Source of the DNA: Rubrivirga sp046845755
Lineage (GTDB): Bacteria; Bacteroidota; Rhodothermia; Rhodothermales; Rubricoccaceae
Length of the DNA stretch: 64,000 bases
Direction: 5' to 3'
Assembly (NCBI RefSeq): GCF_046845755.1
Contig: NZ_CP177357.1
Coordinates: forward strand, 3,348,001 to 3,412,000
Positions 8,870 through 18,512 of the stretch are shown piece after piece (the stretch's first letter is position 1; each line of letters starts with the position of its first letter). The position numbers and the translations under genes were made by a program. A model generated the notes under the pieces. The model did no database searches. It was given only the letters and a program-made list of their open reading frames with translations, and was not told where the DNA came from.

Positions 8870-9045
8870 GGATGGAGGATCCGGCTTGGCCCACGACGTC
8901 GAGGCTCGTGTAGAGGGAGAGGATGGCCCGGTCGGGGTGGGTGACGCCGCCGTCCCAGACACCCCACGCGAAGTCAACATTCCACGTCCAGCCCGAGACA
9001 TCAGTTCGGGGGTTCAGGTCCCAGAGACCGAGTACGGACCGATTG
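8859..9045 (-). pseudogene. Possible C-terminal remnant of a degraded gene
   Basis: The minus frame ending at 8859 reads like a real protein tail (LNPRTDVSGWTWNVDFAWGV, then a region ending SSILVQ), with composition unlike the arginine-rich shadows around it. Upstream of about 9045 the protein-like character is lost and the frame runs into the plus-strand lipoprotein gene. Its stop overlaps the TTG start of the 8389-8869 lipoprotein gene, as if the two had been an operon. I do not recognise the parent family. Confidence 0.3.
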
Positions 9046-9077
9046 ATTCCATATCGTAGGATGCATCGCCTCACCCT

Positions 9078-9620
9078 GTGACGTTTCCCGCCGTGCGCCC
9101 CCTCGTTCTCCTCGTCTCGATGTGTGCCGTGGTCGCCGCTTGCGACCCCGTCGTGCCGCTTGACGCCGGCCCGCCCACCGGGCATGAGGCCGCCCGGCTC
9201 GTTACGCTCTCAGCCTTCGTCAACGGGGTGCTGTGGTCCGACAGCGCGTACGTCGCGCGCGACCAACACGCCCCTTATTACAACGTGTATGGGGCCGTCC
9301 TGTCTGAGCGTTCCTCCCACTACACCGACCCCGTCTCGTTCAAGCTCGACACGGTCGCGGTGGGCACGTTCGGCCTTGGCACGGCGCGGTTCCACCAAGG
9401 GCTGTACGTGTCTGAGGTGCAGGGAGACGCGGTCGCCGCCCGCTACCGTTCTGTCGGCGGCGAGGTCGTCCTCGTCGAGAGCGACGGCGGGGGACTCCAT
9501 GGCACGTTCGAGGCGACCGTCGTCGTGGACGACTCTTTCCGAGACAGTCCGTACCGAGCGCTTGCCGACACGCTCCGGTTCGAGCGCGGCCAGCTGAACA
9601 TCCACGCGCTGGGCGACTGA
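9078..9620 (+). CDS. Lipoprotein of unknown function
   Basis: 180 residues from GTG 9078; an in-frame GTG at 9093 would give a more typical short lipoprotein signal (MRPLVLLVSMCAVVAAC), with the lipidated Cys at residue 22 from 9078. The mature part is predicted to be all beta (AFVNGVLWSDSAYVA, PVSFKLDTVAVGTFGLGTARF, GLHGTFEATVVVD) and resembles the small beta-sandwich lipoproteins common in Bacteroidota, of the sort gathered in DUF6252, though I cannot confirm the family. It is probably anchored in the outer membrane or facing the periplasm. It is a single gene, divergent from the broken lipoprotein gene, with the CAU tRNA downstream on the other strand. Confidence 0.7.
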   Translation: MTFPAVRPLVLLVSMCAVVAACDPVVPLDAGPPTGHEAARLVTLSAFVNGVLWSDSAYVARDQHAPYYNVYGAVLSERSSHYTDPVSFKLDTVAVGTFGLGTARFHQGLYVSEVQGDAVAARYRSVGGEVVLVESDGGGLHGTFEATVVVDDSFRDSPYRALADTLRFERGQLNIHALGD

Positions 9621-9759
9621 GGGGGGGCGCCGAACGCCGGTGCGTGCTGCCAGCCGAACTGTCGATGCCTCGGAGGAGCGATTGTGACTGGCGGCGTGCG
9701 AACGGCCCATGAGATGAGGACTCGCTCTTCGCTCGACGTAAGCCGGCTAGAGGACGAGG

Positions 9760-9833
9760 TGGGCCTGGTAGGATTTGAACCTACGATCGTTCGGTTATGA
9801 GCCGACTGCATTCAACCGCTATGCTACAGGCCC
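9760..9833 (-). tRNA. tRNA with CAU anticodon (elongator tRNA-Met or tRNA-Ile2)
   Basis: A 74-base cloverleaf on the minus strand: acceptor arms GGGCCTG/CAGGCCC, D arm GCAT/ATGC, anticodon loop CTCATAA, T arm with GGTTCAAATCC, discriminator A; CCA is not encoded. The 1-72 pair is G-C, which argues against initiator tRNA. CAU can be elongator Met or a lysidine-modified Ile(AUA) tRNA, and sequence alone does not separate the two here. No integrase or attachment duplication is seen beside it. Confidence 0.9.
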
Positions 9834-9889
9834 GCGGCGCGGCCGCAAGCTAACGCGGCCCGGCGTCTCCCTGCCTGCCGTGGGCGCTG

Positions 9890-10335
9890 TGCCGGTCACC
9901 CTCCCCCGGCCCCTCCCGTCTGGGAGGGGAGGATCGCGTGGGGATCTCGCCAGCCTGGAGCGCCCACCCCAACCGCTGGCGCCAGCCGGTCACCCTCCCC
10001 CGCCCCCCCGTCTGGGAGGCAGCGCTGGAACGTTCTAGCTCTGTCCTCCCCAGACTCGCCATCCCGAGCGACTGCGCGCCCGGAGGGAAGGCGCAGCCAA
10101 GGATCTCGACGCGAGGCCTCCAGTCCAGACATCCGGTCCTGAAGGCTCGACACGCTGGCGTCGAGATCCTTCGCTCCGCTCAGGATGACAGGGTGGAGGG
10201 GGCCGCGCTTCGCACGGAACGGCCCGGCGTCTGGGAGGGGAGGCTCGCGTGGGGGGGCTCGCCAGCCCGAGAGGCCCACGCCCACGCCGCCGGCGCGGGG
10301 GCAGGCTGGAGGGGAGGATCGCATAGGGCTCCCGC
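9890..10335. repeat. Interspersed-repeat cluster between tRNA and membrane-protein genes
   Basis: This gene-free stretch is built from repeated modules. A GTCACCCTCCCCC..GTCTGGGAG unit occurs at about 9895-9920 and 9990-10020, and a related GTCTGGGAGGGGAGG piece at about 10229. An inverted pair AAGGATCTCGACGC/GCGTCGAGATCCTT lies at 10099-10112 and 10158-10171, the second arm running on into the CGCTCCGCTCAGGATGACA element. Related pieces recur at 15 kb, 21 kb and 31 kb. Open frames across it have no protein-like composition. Confidence 0.75.
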
Positions 10336-10403
10336 CAGCCGGAGAAGCACGCCTCCACGCACGCTCGCGCGGGCGGCCGGCTCGGGGAGGGACCCACGAG
10401 AAA

Positions 10404-10443
10404 CGGGCCACGACGGTCGGCCCGGAGGCGCCGTCGTGGCCCG
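10404..10443 (-). terminator. Terminator of the acidic-tail membrane protein gene
   Basis: A 13-bp perfect stem (10404-10416 with 10431-10443) lies 18 bases after the stop codon of the 10462 gene; the minus strand then reads TTTCTCG, a short T run. It is a good intrinsic terminator for the two minus-strand genes. Confidence 0.75.
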
Positions 10444-10461
10444 CGTGACTCGACAGAGGGC

Positions 10462-10866
10462 CTACTCGCCGTCCCCCTCGGGCACCTCGATGTTGATGTC
10501 GGGGGCCTCGACCTCCGGGATCTCGACCTCCGGGACCTCGATGGTGACGTCGGGCATCTCGGGGGCCTGCATCTCGGGGACCTCCAGATTGACGTCGACC
10601 TCGGTCGGCGAGGTCTCGTTGTTCATGAACACGAAGTAGACGACGGCCAGCAGGGCCAGGAGCGCCACGATGCCGACGATGACGGCCGTCCCGCCGCCGC
10701 CGGACCGCGGCGCGGCCTCGGTGCGGACGTTGATCTGCTGGACCGCGGGCTGCGGGGGCGCCTGGGGCGTCTGTCCGGGGACGGAGCCCGGCGTCGAAGC
10801 CGCGTCGGGCGGCGGGGTGCCCGAGGGCGGGGTGCCGGGCGCGCGGGGGTCTTGGGGGGTGTCCAT
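10462..10866 (-). CDS. Single-span membrane protein with repetitive acidic tail
   Basis: 134 residues from ATG 10866. The frame is open much further upstream but is proline/serine junk there, overlapping the next gene. Residues 1-55 are a Pro/Gly/Thr-rich cytoplasmic-type linker, about 60-85 a single transmembrane helix (AVIVGIVALLALLAVVYFVF), and the rest an exported-type tail in which EVP/EAP/DV units repeat (EVPEVEIPEVEAPDINIEVP). Unknown function; the alternating acidic and hydrophobic pattern could bind cations or act as a stalk. It lies 13 bases downstream of a second, smaller protein of the same design (10880-11053), so the two form an operon and probably work together. Confidence 0.65.
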   Translation of the reverse strand: MDTPQDPRAPGTPPSGTPPPDAASTPGSVPGQTPQAPPQPAVQQINVRTEAAPRSGGGGTAVIVGIVALLALLAVVYFVFMNNETSPTEVDVNLEVPEMQAPEMPDVTIEVPEVEIPEVEAPDINIEVPEGDGE

Positions 10867-10879
10867 AGGGGTGGTGGGG

Positions 10880-11053
10880 TTATTCGGGCGTGACGCTCTC
10901 GACGGCGTCGTCGACGTTGATGTCGACGTCGACGTCCGGGCCGCCGGCGTCGGGGCCGCCGCGCAAGAAGACGAGCCAGACGATGGCGACGATGGCGAGG
11001 AGGGCCACGACGGCGATGATGGCGGTGGCGGCTCCAGAGCGGGACTCGGCCAT
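10880..11053 (-). CDS. 57-residue single-span membrane protein with Asp-rich tail
   Basis: This short gene starts at ATG 11053 (MAESRSGAATAIIAVVALLA), has one transmembrane helix at about residues 10-30, and ends in a short aspartate-rich tail (PDVDVDINVDDAVESVTPE). The design copies that of the next gene downstream (10462-10866): TM helix plus beta-alternating acidic tail with the shared D-I-N core (VDINVD here, DINIEV there). The two are therefore likely paralogues made as a pair. No enzymatic motif; function unknown. The start is well placed, with only 13 bases separating the two genes. Confidence 0.6.
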   Translation of the reverse strand: MAESRSGAATAIIAVVALLAIVAIVWLVFLRGGPDAGGPDVDVDINVDDAVESVTPE

Positions 11054-11266
11054 GAGGGGAGCGGAGGGTGAGAGGGGGTGTCCGCCGGGCGAGGAGGGGT
11101 GCCGGAGGGCGCGGCGTCGCCGGACGGGTGAATATCGTCCAATCGGGGCCGATTCCTAGTCGCCGGTGTCGCCGCCTGTCACACACCGGCGCGGGCGTCT
11201 CCTCGCCCCGGCGGTCCGCACGGGCCTCCTCGCCCGCCTCGGACCTGGCCCATCGGCTGGCCGTCC

Positions 11267-11274
11267 TACCTTGG
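11267..11274 (+). promoter_or_regulatory. Candidate Bacteroidota-type -7 element before the MNT gene
   Basis: TACCTTGG resembles the Bacteroidota sigma -7 element (TAnnTTTG) and sits only 3 bases before the GTG start at 11278, which would make the transcript leaderless or very short-leadered. No clear TTG -33 box at normal spacing. Confidence 0.25.
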
Positions 11275-11277
11275 GGC

Positions 11278-11625
11278 GTGACCGGCACGCTCCCCCCCTC
11301 CACCCCGCCCCACGTCCGGGCCGCCCTCGCCGAGGCGAAGGCCCGGCTGGTGGCGCTCTACGGCGACCGCCTCGACCGGGTGGTCCTCTACGGTTCGCGG
11401 GCCCGCGGCGACGCCCGGCCGGACTCGGACGTGGACCTGCTCGTGGTGCTCCGGGGTGGCTACGAGGCCTCCCTGGAGATCAAAGAGCGCCTGTTGCCCG
11501 TCGCGCTCGACGCACTCGACACGTACGGCCTCCACGTCTCGATGCAGCCGTTCAGTGCGGAGGAAGTGGCCGACGAGCGGCGTCCGTTCATGCGGAACGC
11601 CACGGCCGACGGGGTCGAGCTGTGA
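11278..11625 (+). CDS. MNT-type nucleotidyltransferase (antitoxin of a HEPN/MNT pair)
   Basis: 115 residues from GTG 11278. The minimal nucleotidyltransferase signature GSRARGD (39-45) is followed by the metal-binding Asp pair in DSDVDLLV (Asp51, Asp53), so the catalytic core is intact. The C-terminal half is a short helical region. The stop overlaps the GTG start of the HEPN gene by four bases (GTGA), so the two are translationally coupled. In the MNT/HEPN toxin-antitoxin family the MNT protein typically neutralises the HEPN RNase, often by adding AMP or oligo-AMP to it; that role is inferred here from the arrangement. Confidence 0.85.
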   Translation: MTGTLPPSTPPHVRAALAEAKARLVALYGDRLDRVVLYGSRARGDARPDSDVDLLVVLRGGYEASLEIKERLLPVALDALDTYGLHVSMQPFSAEEVADERRPFMRNATADGVEL

Positions 11626-12002
11626 CGGCCTTCCAGACGGCGCTCTTCGACAAGGCGGACCGCGCGCTCCGGTCGGCCGCCGCGGCCGTGGGCCTGGGCG
11701 ACTCGGAGACGGCGGTCAACCGGTCGTACTACGCCTGCTTCTACGCGGCGCAGGCCGCGCTCGACGCGCAGGGCGAGCGTCCGAGGACCCATCGAGGAAC
11801 GCACGGCCGGTTCCGGGCGCACTACGTCACAACGGGCTTGGTCTCCGAGCAGGTGGGCCGCACCCTCCCCCATGCGGCGCAGGTGCGCGAGCGGGCCGAC
11901 TACGACGCGTTCGCTGTGACGGACCTCTCGGCCGCGACCGACTTGCTCGCAGACGCTGAACGGTTCGTGGAGGCGGCGCGGCGGGTGACCGCGTCGACCT
12001 GA
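11622..12002 (+). CDS. HEPN domain protein (toxin partner of MNT)
   Basis: 126 residues from GTG 11622. A four-helix HEPN domain fills the protein: NRSYYACFYAAQAAL (about 28-42), HRGTHGRFRAHYVTTGL (about 55-72), and RERADYDAF near residues 92-100. It belongs to the Pfam HEPN (PF05168) type, in which R-x-x-ADYD is the conserved C-terminal element; the classical RX4-6H RNase motif is not evident, so RNase activity should not be assumed. The four-base overlap with the MNT gene marks a two-gene toxin-antitoxin-like operon. The alternative longer frame starting at 11166 overlaps the MNT gene and is not coding. Confidence 0.85.
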   Translation: MTAFQTALFDKADRALRSAAAAVGLGDSETAVNRSYYACFYAAQAALDAQGERPRTHRGTHGRFRAHYVTTGLVSEQVGRTLPHAAQVRERADYDAFAVTDLSAATDLLADAERFVEAARRVTAST

Positions 12003-12021
12003 CGCTCTCACCCTGCACGGG

Positions 12022-12993
12022 TCAGCGGACGGTCCAGGCCGTCGAGCAGACGGGGCGGACGACCCGGGGGCCGGCGCGCTCGGTCGAGGCGTCGAGGCAC
12101 CAGCGGTAGCGGCCGGGCGGGGCGGTCGGCGCGAGCCGCCAGACGACCGGGCGCTCGCCGGGCCCGTCGAAGGCCAGGCCCTGGGCGGTGCAGCCGAAGC
12201 GGTCGTCGTCGGGGTCGCGCCACAGCGCGCGCGGGGCCTCGCGCCAGCCGTCGGCCCAGCGCTCCAGCCGACCGAGGCAGTCGGTCCCGACAGAGGGGCT
12301 CCGGACGGGGGCGTCCGGGTCGGGCGGAAACATCGTGCTCGGCGCCAGCGGGCGGTACGCGAGCACGAGCCTCACGGAGTCGCCGGGGCTCGCGGTCGGC
12401 GGGTCGAGGAGGCGCAGGCCGTCGACGCCGCGCGCCTCGGGGTTGGGGACGGCGCCGGGCTCGGACGCCGCGAACCGGGTGCCCGCCAGCAGGTCGGCGA
12501 CCGGGATCCGGACCCAGTCGTCGCTGGGGACGCAGGTGTAGGCCACGAACAGGGTGTCGGCGCGGACCTCCGCGAGCGGGGCCCGCAGAGCGAACCGTCC
12601 GCTGCGGGTGAGGGGGGCGCCGTACGCGAGCGCGGTGTCGGGGAGCGACGGTGGAGCCCACGGCGCGGGGCCGGGCCGGGGCCGGGCCTCCGGCGGGGCG
12701 GGGATCCCGGTCCGCTCCCAGGCGGACTCGAAGCGGACCCAGCCGACACCGCCGCGCCCCTCGATCTCGGCCGTGCCGACGACGGTCAGCCGGTCGTCGG
12801 CGACGGCGACGGTGTCGAGGACGACGGTGACGGGGCCGCCGTCGGGGCAGCCCTCGACGAGCCGGCCGGTGTCGGGCTCGACGGTGTAATAGGCGGACAC
12901 CTGGCCGATGACGCCGCGCTCGGGCGGCGGCGTGGAGCGGCAGCCGCTGGCGGCCAGGAGCGCGAGGAGAGCGAGGGCGACGCGCGCGGGCAT
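12022..12993 (-). CDS. Lipoprotein of unknown function
   Basis: 323 residues from ATG 12993; the frame is open far upstream, but only this ATG begins a lipoprotein signal (ALALLALLAASGC, Cys18). The mature protein is beta-rich with paired-cysteine possibilities (VEGCPDGG, VAYTCVPSDDW, GTDCLGRL, RFGCTAQG, YRWCLDAS, RPVCSTAW). The two last blocks resemble repeated Ig-like or NlpE/META-type strands, and the last 60 residues read like a typical Ig-like sandwich (PVVWRLAPTAPPGRYRWCLD). Family not recognised. It converges on the HEPN gene (20 bases apart) and is divergent from the META-domain lipoprotein genes, with which it may share an envelope-stress role. Confidence 0.7.
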   Translation of the reverse strand: MPARVALALLALLAASGCRSTPPPERGVIGQVSAYYTVEPDTGRLVEGCPDGGPVTVVLDTVAVADDRLTVVGTAEIEGRGGVGWVRFESAWERTGIPAPPEARPRPGPAPWAPPSLPDTALAYGAPLTRSGRFALRAPLAEVRADTLFVAYTCVPSDDWVRIPVADLLAGTRFAASEPGAVPNPEARGVDGLRLLDPPTASPGDSVRLVLAYRPLAPSTMFPPDPDAPVRSPSVGTDCLGRLERWADGWREAPRALWRDPDDDRFGCTAQGLAFDGPGERPVVWRLAPTAPPGRYRWCLDASTERAGPRVVRPVCSTAWTVR

Positions 12994-13037
12994 CGGGAGT
13001 CGGCGACGGGCCCGAGGGATGCAGTCGGCAGGCGGAT

Positions 13038-13185
13038 CCTCCCCACCGTCCCCCTTTGAAGGGGGTGCCCCGAAGGGGTGGGGGATGTCCGGTGAGGGCG
13101 GGGCGCGGTGCTCGGCTACACGGCCCTCAGCGCAGCGCCCGGCGCACCCCTCACCCTGTCCCTCTCCCCATGGGAGAGGGGACGT
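13038..13185. repeat. Palindromic interspersed repeats in the 12994-13296 gap
   Basis: The gap holds two elements. At 13038-13095 is a double hairpin (CCCCCTTTGAAGGGGG, then CCCCGAAGGGG). At 13147-13185 is a CCTCACCCTGTCCCTCTCCC..GGGAGAGGGGACGTCGTAG element, the same as those at 21.45 kb and, inverted, 56.7-56.8 kb. Nothing else is seen in the gap. Confidence 0.8.
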
Positions 13186-13296
13186 CGTAGGCGGGGGGTT
13201 CATCATCGGCGATCCCACGTGCATGGATGCGTCGGAGAACGCCCGGACGCGCCAAATCGTCGGCGCCGTCGTTGTTGGGCGGCTCCCCGTCCTGCC

Positions 13297-14553
13297 ATGC
13301 CCCTCTCCCCCGCCCTCTGCCTGCTCGCGCTGACTTCGTCGACCCTGGTCGGGTTCGCGCTTGCCGCGTGCAGCCCGTCTCCGTCGGATGGCCCGGTGCC
13401 GGTGTCCGGCGACCCGGCCCCGGTGACCGTGCCCGACGATCCGCCATTCCAAAACACGCAGTGGCGGCTGGCGTCGCTGGGGGGTGAGGCGCCCGTCGAG
13501 GGTGTGCGGCCCGTCCTGGTGTTCAGCGAGGCGCCCGCCGAGCGCGACCTGTGGGACCGGCCGTACCCGGCGGAGCTCGCCGGGTGGTCGCTGCTGAGAG
13601 GCGAGAGCGGGGTCGGCCGGCTCCACGCGCCGTACCGGCTCGACGGCGACACGCTGCGCGTCCGGGCGCCGTACGAGTACACGCGGCTGTCGACCGACGC
13701 CGAGATCGCGCAGGCCCGGGCGCTGGCGGCGTCGCTGCTGGCGGCGCCGCGCGTGGTGCGGGACGGGCGGCGGCTGGCGTTCGTCCGGGGCGCCGACACG
13801 CTCGCGACGTTCCGGGCCGACCCGCCCCGCGAGCCAGGACCTCTCGACGACACCGCGTGGGACCTGGTGACGCTCGACGGGGCGCCCGCGCTCGACGCGA
13901 CGGTCGCCACGCTGCGGTTCTCTTCGGACCCGCTGGGGCCCGGCCCCGAGGACGGGTTCGACCAGTTCGGCGGGTACTCCGGCTGCAACTGGTTCGGCGG
14001 CGGCTACCGGCTCGCCGCGCTCGGCCCGGAGCGGTGGCGGCTGACCACGGGCGGCCCCGTGATGTCGACCCAGCGCGGGTGCGTCGATCCGATCGGCCAG
14101 CAGGAGACGGCGTATTACGCGGCGCTCGAGGCGGTGCGGACGGTCGCGCGCGACGGCGACCGGCTGGCGCTCGCGGACTCGGCGGGCGCGGTGCGGCTGG
14201 TCTTCCGCGCGCACCCCGAGCGGTCGGTCGACGCGGCGGCGCTGCGGCGGGGGCGCTGGCGGCTGGCGTCGTCGGACTCGCCCTACGCGCCCTCTCCCCT
14301 GCCCTCGGTCGAGGTCGCGTTTCGGGACTCGACGGTCGAGGCGACGGTCGCGTGCCGCACCTTCCGGGGCACGTTCGCGCTCGACGGCGCGGCGTTCCAG
14401 ATCCGCGAGCTCGCGGCCGACGACACCGGGTGCGCCGACGGCGTCCCTGAGACCGCGTACTGGAGCCCGTTCGGCGGCGGCGAGATCGAGGTCTCGGACA
14501 CCCGGCTCGTGCTGTTCGACGAGAACGGCCAGCCGTCCACCTTTACGCGCTGA
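13297..14553 (+). CDS. Lipoprotein with three META-like repeats
   Basis: 418 residues from ATG 13297, with lipobox LVGFALAAC (Cys25). Three repeats open with a Trp-Arg/Asp-Leu motif: NTQWRLASLGG near residue 50, DTAWDLVTLDG near 187, and RGRWRLASSDS near 317. The second carries the hallmark SGCNWFGGGY (near 228) and QRGC cysteines of the META/HslJ domain; the first and third have lost the GCN motif. META proteins are periplasmic or outer-membrane stress lipoproteins whose biochemistry is unclear. The stop is followed four bases later by a second, single-domain META lipoprotein gene, so the two are one operon and probably arose by duplication. Confidence 0.8.
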   Translation: MPLSPALCLLALTSSTLVGFALAACSPSPSDGPVPVSGDPAPVTVPDDPPFQNTQWRLASLGGEAPVEGVRPVLVFSEAPAERDLWDRPYPAELAGWSLLRGESGVGRLHAPYRLDGDTLRVRAPYEYTRLSTDAEIAQARALAASLLAAPRVVRDGRRLAFVRGADTLATFRADPPREPGPLDDTAWDLVTLDGAPALDATVATLRFSSDPLGPGPEDGFDQFGGYSGCNWFGGGYRLAALGPERWRLTTGGPVMSTQRGCVDPIGQQETAYYAALEAVRTVARDGDRLALADSAGAVRLVFRAHPERSVDAAALRRGRWRLASSDSPYAPSPLPSVEVAFRDSTVEATVACRTFRGTFALDGAAFQIRELAADDTGCADGVPETAYWSPFGGGEIEVSDTRLVLFDENGQPSTFTR

Positions 14554-14557
14554 CGCC

Positions 14558-14977
14558 GTGCGCCCGCTCGTCCTCGCCCTCGCGCTCTCGGCCTGCGCCC
14601 CCGACGCCCCACCGCCGGACGCCGCGAGCAGTGATCGGCTCAGCCCCGCCCCCGTCGTGCTGTCGGGCACGTGGCGGCTGGCGGCGCTCGACGGCGCCCC
14701 GCTCCCCGACGGCACCGGGGCCACGGCCACCTTTTCCGGAGGTCGCCTAAGCGGGGTCGGGGGCTGCAACGAGTACTGGACCGGCTACGCGCTCGACGGC
14801 GACCGCTTCCGGCTGGCCGACGACGTGGTCTGGCACCTCCAGGCGTGCGGCGGGGCGGCCGACTCGCTGGAGGCCGCGTTCAGCGTGCGGCTCGGCCTGG
14901 CCCGCCGCGTGCGCCTCGATGAGCGGCTGGTGCTCCTCGACTCGCTAGGTGCCGAGCGGCTGGCGTTCGGCCGCTGA
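14558..14977 (+). CDS. Single-domain META/HslJ-like lipoprotein
   Basis: 139 residues from GTG 14558, with a short lipoprotein signal (MRPLVLALALSAC, Cys13). The mature part is one META domain: SGTWRLAALDG (about 36-46), GVGGCNEYWTGYAL (about 67-80) and HLQACGG (about 93-99), including both characteristic cysteines. It lies four bases after the three-repeat META lipoprotein, so it is the second gene of that operon. The family is linked to heat or novobiocin stress in E. coli HslJ; here only an envelope-stress role can be inferred. Confidence 0.8.
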   Translation: MRPLVLALALSACAPDAPPPDAASSDRLSPAPVVLSGTWRLAALDGAPLPDGTGATATFSGGRLSGVGGCNEYWTGYALDGDRFRLADDVVWHLQACGGAADSLEAAFSVRLGLARRVRLDERLVLLDSLGAERLAFGR

Positions 14978-15037
14978 CGGGGTGGGGGGCGACTGGCGCC
15001 AGCATGGGGGCTCACCAGAAACGCCACCCTTTCACCG

Positions 15038-15411
15038 TGTCATCCTGAGCGGAGCCGCGCAGCGGCAGAGTCGAAGGATCTCCGCCGCGCACAGCGTCCG
15101 GTCCGCGCTGTAGCTGGGGGTTGCTCAGCTGAGATCCTTGGCTCCGCCGACGCTTCGCGTTCGACTCGCTCTGCTCGCTCAGAGACTGTTTGGGGAAGCC
15201 GATTCCCCTCAAATGAGTCATCCCCGCGCAGGCGGGCCCCCGCAAGGGAAGGCGCCAGCCAATCCATCCGGCGGTGCTCGGCTGGCACCTTAGCGGCCCG
15301 TCGCCCCTCACCCTGGCTGCGCCGACGCTGCGCGTTGTCCCTCTCCCAATGGGAGAGGGGACGCCTTTGGAGGGCTTGCGCCATTCCCCAGACAGTCACT
15401 CAGGATGACAC
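15038..15411. repeat. Interspersed-repeat cluster in the 14978-15633 gap
   Basis: This 655-base gene-free gap is nearly all repeats. Elements of the TCATCCTGAGCGGAGC..GAAGGATCT family lie at 15038-15081, inverted at 15132-15184, with a fragment at 15398-15411. A CCCTCACCCTG..TCCCTCTCCCAATGGGAGAGGGG element at 15304-15363 is split by a 20-base insert (GGCTGCGCCGACGCTGCGCG) that is itself part of the other family, so repeats are nested. From 15412 to 15633 nothing is recognised apart from the likely leader of the Lrp gene. Confidence 0.75.
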
Positions 15412-15633
15412 GGTGGAGAGGTCACAGGATCAGCTGCGCCCTCGGCGTCCGTGGAGGTCGCCAAGCCGCCAGCACGTGGCTGCCTGGACGCCGGACGCCA
15501 GCGAAACGGAGGCTGGGGCGACCGCGAGCCGGCCAGTCTGTGTGAAATCAGGATGCGGACATAAAAAACGAAGGCCCCCGAGCCGATCCCCCTTCCGAAT
15601 CTCGGTACACTCGCCCCGTCTCCCCCGCCGCCC

Positions 15634-16113
15634 GTGGACAAGCTCGACGACACCGACGTTCGCCTCCTCGACCTCTTGCAGCGCGACGGCCGCGCCAAGC
15701 GGACCGCGCTCGCCGAGGCCGTCGGCTTGTCGACGCCGTCGGTCTCCGACCGGATGCGCAAGCTCGAGGCGCGCGGCGTGCTGACCGGCTACCACGCCGC
15801 CGTCGACGCCAAGCGGCTCGGCCACGACGTGATGGCGTTCGTGTTCGTGCAGTCGACCGGCAGCGAGCACTACGCCGCCTTCGTCGCGGGTGTCGCGGCG
15901 CTCGACGAGGTCCAGGAGCTCCACTCCGTGACCGGCGACGGGTCGCACGTGCTCAAGGTGCGCGTCCGGACCACGACCGCGCTGGAGCGGCTGCTGGCGA
16001 CCGTCCAGGGCCTGCCCGGCGTGCGCGGCACGCGGACGAGCCTGGTGCTCTCGACGCACAAGGAGACGACCTACCTCCCGGCCGAGCCGATGACGCTCGC
16101 GCCGACCGACTAG
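15634..16113 (+). CDS. Lrp/AsnC family transcriptional regulator
   Basis: 159 residues from GTG 15634. The N-terminal winged HTH covers about 1-58 (LDDTDVRLLDLLQRDGRAKR, recognition helix in STPSVSDRMRKLEARG). A RAM ligand-binding domain follows at about 65-150, with the effector-site Gly-Asp in TGDGSHVLKVRV. Length and layout are normal for the family. It lies 45 bases upstream of type III glutamine synthetase on the same strand, so it probably shares a transcript with glnN and senses an amino acid, plausibly controlling nitrogen assimilation (inferred from position). Confidence 0.9.
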   Translation: MDKLDDTDVRLLDLLQRDGRAKRTALAEAVGLSTPSVSDRMRKLEARGVLTGYHAAVDAKRLGHDVMAFVFVQSTGSEHYAAFVAGVAALDEVQELHSVTGDGSHVLKVRVRTTTALERLLATVQGLPGVRGTRTSLVLSTHKETTYLPAEPMTLAPTD

Positions 16114-16158
16114 CCCGGCCCACGCCCTCCCCCCCCCGACTTCCCGACCTCCCGACTC

Positions 16159-18330
<2,172 letters not shown>

Positions 18331-18354
18331 CCCCGGCGCCCCGTCTCGACCCGA

Positions 18355-18388
18355 ACCGCCCCGCCGGCCTCTGCGCCCGCGGGGCGGT
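18355..18388 (+). terminator. Hairpin terminator after glnN
   Basis: A 10-bp stem, ACCGCCCCGC (18355-18364) with GCGGGGCGGT (18379-18388), 24 bases after the glnN stop, followed by GTCCTGTT. The T tract is weak, so termination strength is uncertain. Confidence 0.6.
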
Positions 18389-18485
18389 GTCCTGTTCGCC
18401 CACCGGGCCGGGCACGCTCTGGAGGGCGCTGTGATGGCCGGGGTTACTCCGGGAGAGGCGATTAGCCTGCGCAGCAACTCCGCTC

Positions 18486-18493
18486 TACTTTCG
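18486..18493 (+). promoter_or_regulatory. Candidate -7 element of the first sigma/kinase operon
   Basis: TACTTTCG is one mismatch from the Bacteroidota TAnnTTTG element and lies 19 bases before the ATG at 18513. No clear TTG box sits at the -33 position. Confidence 0.3.
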
Positions 18494-18512
18494 GGCTCCC
18501 ACCGCCATCGCC

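Noticed and set aside
9760..9833. Initiator tRNA-fMet
   Set aside because: The acceptor has a G1-C72 pair; initiator tRNA has a mismatch there.
9760..9833. tRNA-linked integration site for the IetAS island
   Set aside because: No integrase, no attL/attR duplication and about 1.6 kb of other genes separate the two.
12994..14769. Upstream extension of the 12022 lipoprotein frame
   Set aside because: It overlaps repeats and the META lipoprotein gene; the lipobox begins only at ATG 12993.
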